Assembly: GCF_016906535.1 (NCBI RefSeq)
Contig: NC_057372.1
Location: forward strand, 663,501 to 727,500
Direction of reading: 5' to 3'
Source of the DNA: Rhizoctonia solani
Lineage: Eukaryota; Basidiomycota; Agaricomycetes; Cantharellales; Ceratobasidiaceae
DNA length: 64,000 bases
Shown here: one piece after another, positions 35,401-44,963 of the stretch
Layout: the number at the start of each line of letters is the position of its first letter
How positions within the stretch are numbered: the first letter of the stretch is position 1
Notes under the pieces: generated by a model
What the model saw: the letters and a program-made list of their open reading frames with translations, nothing else
Databases searched by the model: none
Told to the model about the DNA's origin: nothing
Translations under genes and position numbers: made by a program

Positions 35401-37198
35401 TTTACTTGCGGACAACTATATTAGGTAATGGATTACTCTCCGAGGCGCATGTATGGCTTCTTATCATCGCCTTCGATCAGCCACCAGGGAAAAGCACAAC
35501 TATACTCTCCTCGGCCCTCAAACACCTTCGATGGCTGCTTTTTTTTTTCTTTCTTCTTCTCACTCGCCATCGCTCTCCGTCATTGCTCTATACGGTGAGA
35601 ACGAACGTTGTGCAAAATTCTCTCCACCGCAATCTGCATTTCTTGGGTGCTTCACCCGGCATCGGGTATTCATCAGCCTATCAAAACATCCGAACTCCTA
35701 GCGTGTGTCTCCTTTCGGAAGGTCAAGATGCGGCTTATGGCTCACACGATTCCAGGACCTAGGGCTTTCTCCGGAATGGGCGACCTCTTACCACAAATGC
35801 CCAAAATGGTGTCTAATGCGCAAGCATTGCCAATCTTAATGCATCATGACCAATGATCCCCCAGCTCGGGATTTTTTTAACTGTAATATGGTTCTGGACC
35901 GCCGGCGGGGAGGGGGAGGTGCCTGTGCCTGACGCAGTGTGGCGCGAGCATGACGCCCTTTGAGCACCGAGAAGGGCGTAACAAAGCAATGACCGAACGA
36001 GTACGCTTGTTTTTCTGGTACCTCGTACCTTGCGCTGGCAAAACGGTTGATGCGGATAGCAGCTTTGTGAGTGGGTTTGCTTACACTTGGAAATGCCCGA
36101 GCGAGTTATTCCTTGCATAACGTCCCGGGTCCGTGGGATCTCGGCGCTTAGGGTCGCAAAAGGCGCTGGGGGATCTCGGACCCGACGGTCGCGTCAGATT
36201 TGAGCGGCGATCAAAGGAGATCGCGTCGAAAAAATCGAGCGAAAAGAAGCTCAATGATGATGCTTATGGCGGTGTTGGCTGAGATTAACCGTTGTACTAT
36301 GAATCATGGCCGACTCCAGTGATTCGACAAAAAGTTCAATCGTAACATTGGTGTACAGCTTACGATCGTCTGATATAAGATGGAGCCATCATGATCATGC
36401 GACTTGATATCTAACGAGAGTTTACCGGTGGAGCACAATACCGGCGAACGACAAGGCTCAGGATCCCAAGTTGCGGCGATTAGAAGAACCCAGCAATGTA
36501 TCAGAGAACTACCCATCGGCAACGTTGAGTACCCGCAATCCACGCCCATGTTCCAAACCTTTGTTAGGCGGGAAAACTTCGTATATAACGATGGTCCGCT
36601 ACATATCGGGCGATGCGCATTTATCGACCTTCCTTCAAACATGTATGACTGCACTTCCCTGTAGACAATAGTTACGAAAGACTCCAGGGATCGAGAAGCC
36701 AGCCGGTCCGTTTACGCCGTGCTGAATTTTGATAGGCGGAAGCTTCGAGTGAAGACTGGACAGCATTCCTACGATGGGCTGAATTCATTCATAGATAACC
36801 CCAATAATCATCAGATGGGGAATGTGATTACACGCACTCGAGCTCTCCAAACACGTTGTTTGCATTCCACTGCGGAAAATCGGCCACCCCAACCCAAATC
36901 CTTTCAATCGACTGTGGTACGCCAGGCTGAAAGCGCGGCCTCAATTTTCACGAATTCTGTTGTGCGCATGCGCGCGGGATGTCCGCAAGTTTGAACAAGC
37001 GGGAGCATTTTATATATGCGGAAAACGGTTTATTCGGTTGGTAATCCCGTTCGTCATGATCGGGATCTGATCCACGGCTCGAAGCTTTGATCGATCTGTA
37101 TATCCCTATCACGTGACATAGCATGGACGATCTGTAAACCCAGACTTGACTATTCGCTTACTGCTTCCAGCCGAATTGTGCTTTTGTGGATAATTGCC
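32464..37198. other. 4.7-kb gene-poor stretch
   Basis: No gene supported on either strand. The first 1.5 kb is pyrimidine-rich and probably the long 5' region of the transcription factor; the open frames there (for example 32462-33001 plus) are low-complexity. Other contents are a (GA)n-like tract near 33668-33684, a GAA-rich run near 34130-34170, an A12 run near 34631-34642, an AT-rich hairpin at 34956-34987 and a small inverted/direct repeat at 36126-36184. I recognise no transposon ends or coding remnants. Confidence 0.45.
34956..34987. repeat. AT-rich hairpin
   Basis: CGCTAATTAT (34960-34969), loop TTTC, then ATAATTAGCG (34974-34983) form a perfect 10-bp stem. It extends four more positions if G-T pairs are allowed. 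It is surrounded by repeated TTAATT-like words. Function unknown. Confidence 0.5.
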
Positions 37199-37852
37199 AT
37201 GATCATTCATATTGGTAAGAACCACAACTGATTTGATCAGTATGGAATGTTCGTGCCTATATCAGCTATCTTGATTTCATTTTGTGCCTCCGTTCGCTCC
37301 GTGTTGTGCGATTACAGCGATTGATGCACTAACAAATCTCAAACAATCTTTAGTGATGTGGAAACTCAAGAGTCAGCCTGCTGACGCAACAGAAGCTCAG
37401 CCTCCCGCCACATTTACAGATGCAACTGCAACTGGTGTTATTCAAGCGACCCAAGAACAGATCAATACTTTCAAAGAGAATTCCAAACGTGAAATCGCAG
37501 AGGCATTGAGCAAGGTGCCAGGTAAGTTAACCTTGCAAATAATTTCATCTGTAAAATATTCTGCCATCCCCCCTTGGATGATGTGCGTGGATCCGGTAAT
37601 CGTAAATTGATCATATTGTACCCTCCATCCTTGCGATGACACCCGAATCCCCAACCACGAAAAGGCCCCCTTGTACCGATGCAATTTGGTGCGCCACTGC
37701 TGCCGGAGCGATCCAAAGGATATGAATTTGGTACGCTCAAGCATATCGACTTTTGGCGATACCTTCTCACGTCAAATCAAGCACTCTATTCTCGCTTCAA
37801 GGATCTCAAGCACTTGCATGATTACGCCATCAGTGAAGCACATGTGTCGTGA
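37199..37852 (+). CDS. Orphan gene of unknown function
   Basis: Exons join in phase as follows. A hydrophobic piece ends at a gtaag donor after ATGATCATTCATATTG (37199-37214). The next exon runs from about 37318 to the donor at 37521 (TNLKQSLVMWKLKSQ, then an Ala/Thr-rich part, NSKREIAEALSKVPG). The third follows an aaaag acceptor (LVPMQFGAPLLPERSKGYEF, TLKHIDFWRYLLTSNQALY, KDLKHLHDYAISEAHV). The frame ends at TGA 37850-37852, but a GTGAGT donor overlaps the last codons, so the gene may continue to about 38041. The hydrophobic stretch runs upstream past the ATG (IVLLWIIAMIIHI), so an earlier start is possible. Codon pattern and splice sites look real; I recognise no domain. Confidence 0.45.
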
Positions 37853-38042
37853 GTGACATTCCGATCTTCTCCGTTCAATCAAATGAATATCCTGTAGTGT
37901 CGTGAACAGTGTCGTGAGACCCGTACTGAAGGTCAGTTGTGACATTTCGACATTGTCTCAGTTGTATATTTCTGACTTCTGATGGGCACAACGTAGAAAC
38001 GCTGGCCTATGACCTTGAGGTACCGGACAATGCATGATTAAG

Positions 38043-40091
38043 TATTCGTGGGCTATGCTGTAACAATGTTCATGTAAACACATGGTCTGCTTCAATTGAA
38101 CGTGGAGTATGTTCACCTACAATACCATGGGGTGTCCCAAGCTATTATCCCTCACAAGAATCCTCGCGTCGAAGCCCGATCCCCGCCTAATGGCTCCAAC
38201 CCGATACACGGAGTTCCTTTCATTAGCCACAAGCGCTGGACCGGCGGTCGTAGACCAGCGAACCCGCCCAAATGGTTAGTTGAGCCAATCTGTCAAGCTT
38301 ATTTCTGCTCATCTTGACGCAGAGTCTTTGCAATAGCTACGGCAAGTGCCCCACTGCACGAGTCGCCAAGAACACCACTAGAAGCCTTCGTCAATATCGA
38401 TTAGGTTGGGTGCATATATCGGTCTGACGACATTGTCAGAAAAGGTTTGCTATGTGGCCCAATGAGGGGGGTGAACACGATTTTTTCCCTCTTTCTCGTG
38501 AGGTGACCAATTGCAGCCACGGCTCGGAATAGATGCGGATGTCTGGGTGCTTGTCGGGTCTTGGGAAGGGAACGTCCCTATTAGGCCAATGTGATATGCT
38601 CAGGAGCCGAAGTCCCTCTGCTGATCAGCAGTGGGTGGAAGAAGATTGCCGGAGCACTGTCGTGGGTTCTTGCTTTGTCGGACGTAACAATCCATAGTGC
38701 TTGGTTTGTTGCCGACTTGCGTGAGGGATCTGTTGGGTGTTCATTGCCATCAGAAGTTAGTAGGTGTTCAATCAACTGCGCGAGGACCATGAGTAAACAG
38801 GAGGTCGCCGACCTATGGGAGATACTCCTGTACGTGGCACGGTTGCCTAGACTGTCAGTTGCTTAGTTTCATTTGCTCATCCCCCAATCGTTGGTCCAGA
38901 TCCATAATCTGAATCTGGTCATATCCATTTTCATGATTGCCCGCAGTTCTGAAACCAGTCGGGGTAGAATACAATATTCTGGACAACCATGCGCAATTTC
39001 TATGGTTCACTCGCCACATCAGTCGTACCAACAAGTCAATCAACATTGAGTCTGCGGAACGTGTCGTATAACATTCGTTCCTATCGTGTATTTTGTAGTT
39101 TGAATGCGTCTAGGGGATAATTGACTTTGCATGGCTGCGCACTGCGGCGCTTTATCTGATTACGCATACAGGCACTCAACACTATTTTTCTATTACCCGT
39201 AGCAACCCAGTAACCCAGTTGTTGATAAATTGAACAATCAAACATTCCGTTTCTATAGGCTCTAAGTAAACCTTTTCGTGCGACTCTGTGGGCATCACCT
39301 GATAGGGGATCTGATTTTGCAAAATCAGGCGAGTTGCGATGCTCTTGAGCGAGCGATTTTACTCGAGCTGAGTTGGTTTCGGTGAACAATTTAGCCAGAG
39401 CCAATGAGAATGGATCCCGTAATTTCTGAGGTGAAAGACTACACGTATTCAATTTACCTCGACATGCCCTTGGTCCAGCATGGCTATATGCATAACTTGT
39501 AACAGATTCACGATCTCGAATAAAATTAGGCATCAACCATACCCCACTGGATGTGTATAACATATAGTACTCGATCTGCTTCTTCATTGGTCAATCCAAT
39601 AGTCTTGCTGGTATGAGTCGAACTTCGAGAGGAGAGCTCGTAAACGTGGAGGTGTAGATCTGTGTACATACCTGTCGTTTTTACGGACACTGCCGAAACG
39701 TTCACGCAGGCACTCTCTCGGCCCGACCTGAATGCAAAAGTTGTTGCTTCCAGTTGTGATGTTCTTGGTTGCGCGGGCAAGCGCTGGGCGGCTCGGCCTA
39801 TTACGCAATTATAAGAGTAGGAACCGAAGTCAAGATCCAATGGTTTCTTGATTAGATTCCAAATACGAACTGGATATCAGAAACCAGTTTCAAACGCGAC
39901 TCACAGCCCAAGACCACGAGTACTTAACGAACCAATAAACCCTCCTCCTTACGTCTACTATCAGAGAATCGAGACGCCAGTTTGGTTAACGTGTATGTTT
40001 CAAAAGGGCAAAGGGCGAGAAAGATACGCAGATGTGTAGGGTTTTATTCGATAACAGGGAGCCAGTACAGGTAAATCCAAATAGGTGAAAA
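38043..40091. other. 2-kb stretch without a supported gene
   Basis: Open frames occur on the minus strand at 38581-38790, 38855-39046, 39081-39587 and 39526-39840. None has splice sites linking it to another, and none resembles a known family. They could be remnants of an older gene. No terminal repeats or transposase motifs were seen. Confidence 0.35.
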
Positions 40092-40549
40092 TTACTTTTT
40101 CCCACTCCTAAGCACATTGGTCAGTTGTAGTAGCAGTTAAGGCACCTTGAAAACTAACTTCTTGATACCTCCCCCACCCATTGGTCCAGCTAATGAAATA
40201 TCATTAATAAGCCCAAGTCTAAGTTAAAGCGTCAAGTTTTATTCACCTTTCGAAGCTGGAACACAACGTCAGTTTAACAGCTTTTACAATTAAAAACAGT
40301 AAAAATTCACCCCTGGCTTGGGCATCCTTGAGGGCGGCTGCTTCCGCTTTCTGTTTGGCTTTGAAGGCCTTGTCGTCCTATTGACCATGTGAACTGCTGG
40401 TCAATCTATTGAGCCAGTGCTGGCATACCTCATCCTCATCCTTTTTGTCTTTCTTGGGCGCCTTCATTTCTCTTTAGTTCTATTCAACCTATTATATTAG
40501 GGTACCCTACCTTTAGGGGCTTCAGTTTTCCTCCTTGTCGTCCGGACAT
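40092..40549 (-). CDS. TMA7: Translation machinery-associated protein 7
   Basis: Exactly 64 codons, the usual TMA7 length, spread over six tiny exons and invisible as an open frame. Exon 1 (start 40547-40549) is MSGRQGGKLKPLK, then APKKDKKDEDE, then DDKAFKAKQKAEAAALKDA plus QAR. A 9-nt micro-exon at 40247-40255 gives A-S-K with flanking bases. The last two exons give GPMGGGGIKK and SGKK, stop 40092-40094. Each intron has GT...AG ends (gtaggg, gtatgc, gtgaat, gtgaat, gttagt). The protein is a small basic/acidic ribosome-associated factor conserved from yeast to human (CCDC72). Start and end match the family perfectly, so confidence is high in spite of the fragmentation. Confidence 0.9.
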
Positions 40550-40799
40550 GCTGTGGTGGCTGGATCAAACAAACGTTCGGTTCGTAAGATTTGAATATGT
40601 TACGTAACAGGCGCTCCACTATCAAGTACAAGGTTTTGAAGAGATGCGCCTTCCCAACACGCGCGCTCGCCGACTCGGGCACGGTTTGCGCCTGCCATGC
40701 AATGTGACTCAGCCAGAGCTCTCTTGTACATATAGATGAGCCGACATTTAACGTTATTTACTGGCTCCATACTCATATAGCTTCGATTCTAGTTGATAA

Positions 40800-41693
40800 A
40801 TGGCAGCAACTAAGGAGAACCCCATAATCTTTTATGATATATTATCACAGAAAGATGGATCTTGGTCTCCGTATACCTATAGAACCAGGCAAGTTTGTAT
40901 ATATTTATCACCTGCACCTGAGTTGAACCTTGCTATCAGACTCACCTTAAATTACAAGGGTCTACCCTATCGTGTAAAGTATTTATCGTATCCTGATATC
41001 GAACCAACCTTGAGTGCTCGAGGAATGGCTCAGATTTCGGATACCTTTCCGCGATATACTTTACCCGGTAAGTATCACTGTCCTTGGCTCTCATCTATAC
41101 TAAGAGAATGGCCAGTGATAGAGGACCCATCAGAGGACCCAAATGGAAAGCCTACATTTGTCACCGACTCTTTCAAAATTGCAGTTTATCTCGACGCTAA
41201 ATATCCAGCACCGAACTATCCACTAGCGATTCCTCCTGGTACCCAAACGCTTCAGAAGATTTTCGCAGAACAATTTAATAACGAAGTAGGCTTTGCACTG
41301 GTACCCATCGCACTCCCTTTGATCGGCACACCCGGGTTTCTAGATGAGCCCGGGCGTGAGCATTTTATTCGTACTCGCACTGCATGGTTTGGCGATCTTT
41401 CCAAATTACTGGACACTAGTCCAGAGAAGTGGGCCATCGTAGAAGAGAAGTGGAACAAATTTGGCCAGGCCATTGAACATAATGATACCACAAGTGAAGC
41501 GGGCCCTTTCGTTATGGGAAACCAACTATCATTTGCTGATTTCGTAATTGGGGGTTTCATCAACTGGATACAAAAAGTGGACGAAGAAGGGATGCCACGC
41601 TGGAAACGCTTGTCTGAGTGGCAAAGTGGACGTTGGGAACGATACTGGGACGAATTAGAAAAACTAGGAATGAGCTCAACCCAGGTTGTTTAA
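40800..41693 (+). CDS. Glutathione transferase, etherase-like (paralogue B)
   Basis: Begins MAATKENPIIFYDIL with SWSPYTYRTR at the glutathione-activating site. Then come LTLNYKGLPYRVKYLSYPD, DSFKIAVYLDAKYPAPNY, and a C-terminal helical domain with GPFVMGNQLSFADFVIGGF and SEWQSGRWERYW, stop 41691-41693. Two introns (about 40891-40940 and 41069-41118) are a multiple of three long, so the frame appears continuous through them; the extra residues (for example QVCIYLSP) are not protein. Same class and architecture as paralogues A and C. Probably a cytosolic detoxification or aromatic-ether-type GST; the substrate is unknown. Confidence 0.85.
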   Translation: MAATKENPIIFYDILSQKDGSWSPYTYRTRQVCIYLSPAPELNLAIRLTLNYKGLPYRVKYLSYPDIEPTLSARGMAQISDTFPRYTLPGKYHCPWLSSILREWPVIEDPSEDPNGKPTFVTDSFKIAVYLDAKYPAPNYPLAIPPGTQTLQKIFAEQFNNEVGFALVPIALPLIGTPGFLDEPGREHFIRTRTAWFGDLSKLLDTSPEKWAIVEEKWNKFGQAIEHNDTTSEAGPFVMGNQLSFADFVIGGFINWIQKVDEEGMPRWKRLSEWQSGRWERYWDELEKLGMSSTQVV

Positions 41694-42078
41694 ATCCATA
41701 GTGTAACTACATGTATGCGCACGCTCCAAGAGGATCATCCCCTGTTCGTATAAATACACCTTGGGCAGAAATACACGCATTCAATCGGTCCCAAATTTGG
41801 CCTGTCTTGCAAATGTGAGAGATAAACTTCAACAGTACGTAATATATAAATTATCACGTATATCATCACGAATGAGCGCCAAACGACGTCCACATGTTCC
41901 ATGGTTTTCGGGCGGAAGTTGGGAAGCGCTATGAAGACGTGACGCCGAGTTCCCCTTGGCTTACAAACCTCTATATTTCGGGCGCTACTTTATTTTATTT
42001 ATACAAGAGAGGGATCATGGTAGATCTCACTCAATTCTACCATCTGCTCTCCACGGTTGATTTGCACTGGTACTATAT
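41694..42078. promoter_or_regulatory. Spacer between tandem GST genes, promoter of paralogue C
   Basis: A 385-bp spacer. An AT-rich TATA-like run (tttattttatttata) lies at about 41988-42002, some 75-90 bp before the next start codon. No gene. Confidence 0.4.
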
Positions 42079-42974
42079 ATGGCTGCTACCAAGGAAAATC
42101 CCATAATCTTTTACGATATTCTATCTGAGCATGGTACTTGGTCCTGCAACACTTACAAGACAAGGTACGTGGTGCATATAACCAATCACATTACTTGTAC
42201 AGACCCTCCCCATGAACCTGCAGATTGACCCTCAACTACAAACGCATACCTTATCGCGTTGAATACCTATCTTACCCGGACATAGCTCCTAAACTGAAGG
42301 AGTTGGGTGTGCGAACAACAGACCCTGCCCCGTTCATTGCCTACACATTGCCAAGTAAGTTCCTCATAAAAGCGCCATGGCCTCATCCTAATGCACCGCG
42401 CCTTCTAGTGATAGCGGATCCATCGTCTGACCCAAATGGCAAGCCAACCTACGTCGTCGAGTCATTTGACATCGCCGTGTACCTGGACAAAACTTACCCG
42501 GCTCCAAAGTACCCCGCGCTGTTCCCTCCAGGAACTCGTGCCGTCCAAAAAATCACGAGTGATCTATTCATGAACGAAGTAGGCTATACGCTTTTGCCTG
42601 GCTTGGTCCCTCTCACAGCCCGCCCGGGTTTCCTCGACGAACGAGGCCGCCAATATTTCTTGAAGACGCGCGAACAATATATGAAACTCATTCCCGACGA
42701 TACCAGCATCGGTTCCAAGTTTTGGGGTGACGCACACGAAAAGTGGAAATGGTTCGGCGAAGTACTCGATTTAAACGAAGAAGGGCCGTTTGTGACTGGG
42801 AAGCAAATCTCATTCACTGACTTTGCTGTTGGAGGGATGATATTCTTCGTACGCACTGTTGAGGGAGGAGAGATGCAGAGGTGGAAGGCAATGGCCGAAT
42901 GGCAAGGGGGTCGATGGGCTCGTCTTTGGGCTGAGATTGAAAAATTGGAGAAGGAATCTACCGAAGTTGCTTGA
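42079..42974 (+). CDS. Glutathione transferase, etherase-like (paralogue C), Cys at the active site
   Basis: Tandem neighbour of paralogue B, start 42079-42081. Exon 1 reads MAATKENPIIFYDILSEHGT then WSCNTYKTR, where B and A have WSP. The next exons give LTLNYKRIPYRVEYLSYPD, ESFDIAVYLDKTYPAPKYP and the C domain (GPFVTGKQISFTDFAVGG, EWQGGRWARLW), stop 42972-42974. Everything else is well conserved and the frame is intact, so the gene looks functional. The replacement of Pro by Cys next to the presumed catalytic Ser could shift the chemistry from conjugation toward thiol transfer or glutathione lyase activity; that is inference. Confidence 0.85.
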
Positions 42975-43666
42975 AGTCGGTACTATAACGTGTCATATAG
43001 TTGAAGGGAAGCTTAAGGTGGTTGGAATAGTAAAGTAGTCGTGACTTAGATAAAACGATGCCGTAGTTCTTCATGTCAGCAGATTCGTATTATGTGCACG
43101 CTTTTGACCTGAATTTCTAGCCTGGCATATTGTGTAAGCATTTATTTTTTACCCTTTACTGAATAATTTGTCGTTCTTGTTGCTTAGCATACCCCGCCAT
43201 CTTTCGGTCACCTTTTTAACGGCACTTCGATCGGTTGGACCTGCGCTTAAGGCTGCCCATACTATCAATGTGCATATACACTGTAGTGAATAAGCACAGC
43301 AAGACAAGGACATGCGTTATTTCAACCTCGGGTAAAACCCATCGTGTCAGACTGGTTGCTGTACCTGGGATGGCGGTATAATCCCACAAACTTGAACTCC
43401 GATATTTGTCTTGCAATTACCGATCACAATTAATTCGTGAGCTCTTCTAAGCCATACCAGTGTTCCTCTTAACCCAGACCTAAAAGTTACATAGTGGCTT
43501 GCGGGATAAATAGAACAGTTATGAGAATGAGACCATTTAGCCAACGCGAAAACAGAAGCTCTGCCGAACAATTGGTCAACCGACGCGTACATACGCTAAT
43601 CATGAACCCCGCTCTTAACCCGGGTTAGTGTGCCTCACTGAAACCCGTATCCAAGGACTCAATGAT
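42975..43666. other. Intergenic, no gene seen
   Basis: About 690 bp downstream of the GST pair. Short minus-strand frames (43216-43416, 43347-43592) have no recognisable features. Confidence 0.35.
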
Positions 43667-43974
43667 TCATAGATACAGAGTAGAAACCAATATGGCAAGG
43701 TATTCAAATGAACTATAGGATCGGCGCTGAGTCTCCTCAAGTCCACTAACGGACTATTTCGTGCGCTGATCAGTAGGGTATACGTACTTACCCACGCGTC
43801 AGCTGAAAGGCGGGCCTGAGCAGTACAGTGGCTAGATCCAGTGAAATACATCACGACGAAGGCCGTGACAAGCTTGAGAAAGCTGAGATTTGCGGGCGCT
43901 TGGGCCAAACACTTTGGAAGAAAGGTGCCTCGGAGCACAATCACTTTTCTTTTACCGAGAATCCCTCGAAACAT
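43667..43974 (-). CDS. Possible small membrane protein
   Basis: A tentative two-exon gene of about 88 aa. ATG at 43972-43974; exon 1 ends at a good GTAAGTACG donor near 43792. After an atag acceptor the frame continues for about 28 codons to TGA at 43667-43669. The N-terminus is basic (MFRGILGKRKVIVLRG) and is followed by a hydrophobic span (LKLVTAFVVMYFTG). A second short hydrophobic end (EYLAILVSTLYL) closes the protein. I do not recognise it, and it may be chance. Confidence 0.22.
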
Positions 43975-44963
43975 GACAGGGCTGCTCGACGCGACGTTCC
44001 GTATACCGAAAACCTGGATGCTAAAGAATCAAGTCTTCCCGTCCACGCACACTGTGTAGGTTACACTGTACACGAAGGAATTGCGGTCAATTCTTAGAAC
44101 AGAGTACACATTCAAAGACATACTAATGTATTTATATAGATGTATTTATATAGTGACATTCAATAGTTCCTTGCTACTACATATTTTAAACGCCTGTTTG
44201 GGCCCGTTGTCAGACGGGCAAACTAAATCCAGATGCCATTGAGTCAAGAAGTGTTGACTCAACCTCAGGGCGAGGAAAAGCGCGAAGTGATAGCATCTGT
44301 ATGCGCATCCAACCTCGGTGTGATTGCACATTAGTATTGTCATTCTTCACGACCCTTATTACTACATTCAGACCTAATTAACATTTGATACGGGTACATG
44401 TTATAGGATAACGGTTCCGTGCCTAGTTGTGGTGTGTCGGTCCATCAGGATCCAGCGAATGTTTGTATCTCGATTGATAGCTTCATAGAGTCTAGGGGAG
44501 TGCTTCCCCTATCGCTTCTTGCCCAGTCTAGGCCAAATAAAGTTATAGTGCTACCGGTATAGTACCACTCGAACGGGTACTGAGACGGGACTATATGCTA
44601 TAGTTCCTAACCCTGTCCCCCCAGGGCCCACTTAATCAATCAGCGCATCAAAGCTCGGGAACTAGACAGAAAACATTTGTATTTCCGATAACAGACAAGA
44701 AACCACTTCCCCTACGCATTATAGCATCAAATCGATCGTGAATCAAGGCGAAAAAAAAGAACAAAAACAGAGAAAATGAGGTGTGGGGAAGTAAAGGGGT
44801 AACATGTTTGTAAAACGGGTGACTCGGACGGAGAATTAGACAAGCCAAGGAAATGAAAGTCGCGAAACGGAGAGTTTGAGTCCATGGGGAGGGACATGTC
44901 CCTGTATTACAATCAATCTTTGTTTGGAATTTCGTACAATTAGATTTCGGATTTGTGCATAGT
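43975..44963. other. Intergenic with a tandem 14-bp duplication
   Basis: About 990 bp. A perfect tandem pair of ATGTATTTATATAG occupies 44126-44153. The stretch from about 44640 to 44960 is probably the 3' UTR of the EDE1-like gene. No other gene seen. Confidence 0.4.
44126..44153. repeat. Tandem duplication, 2 x 14 bp
   Basis: Two identical, adjacent copies of ATGTATTTATATAG. Probably a replication-slipp age product; function unlikely. Confidence 0.7.

Noticed and set aside
38581..38866. Overlapping frames on both strands (69 and 91 codons)
   Set aside because: Neither resembles a known protein, and neither extends by splicing.
39081..39587. A 168-codon minus-strand frame
   Set aside because: No domain, no linked exons and no recognisable residues. 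It may be a relic, but I cannot support it.
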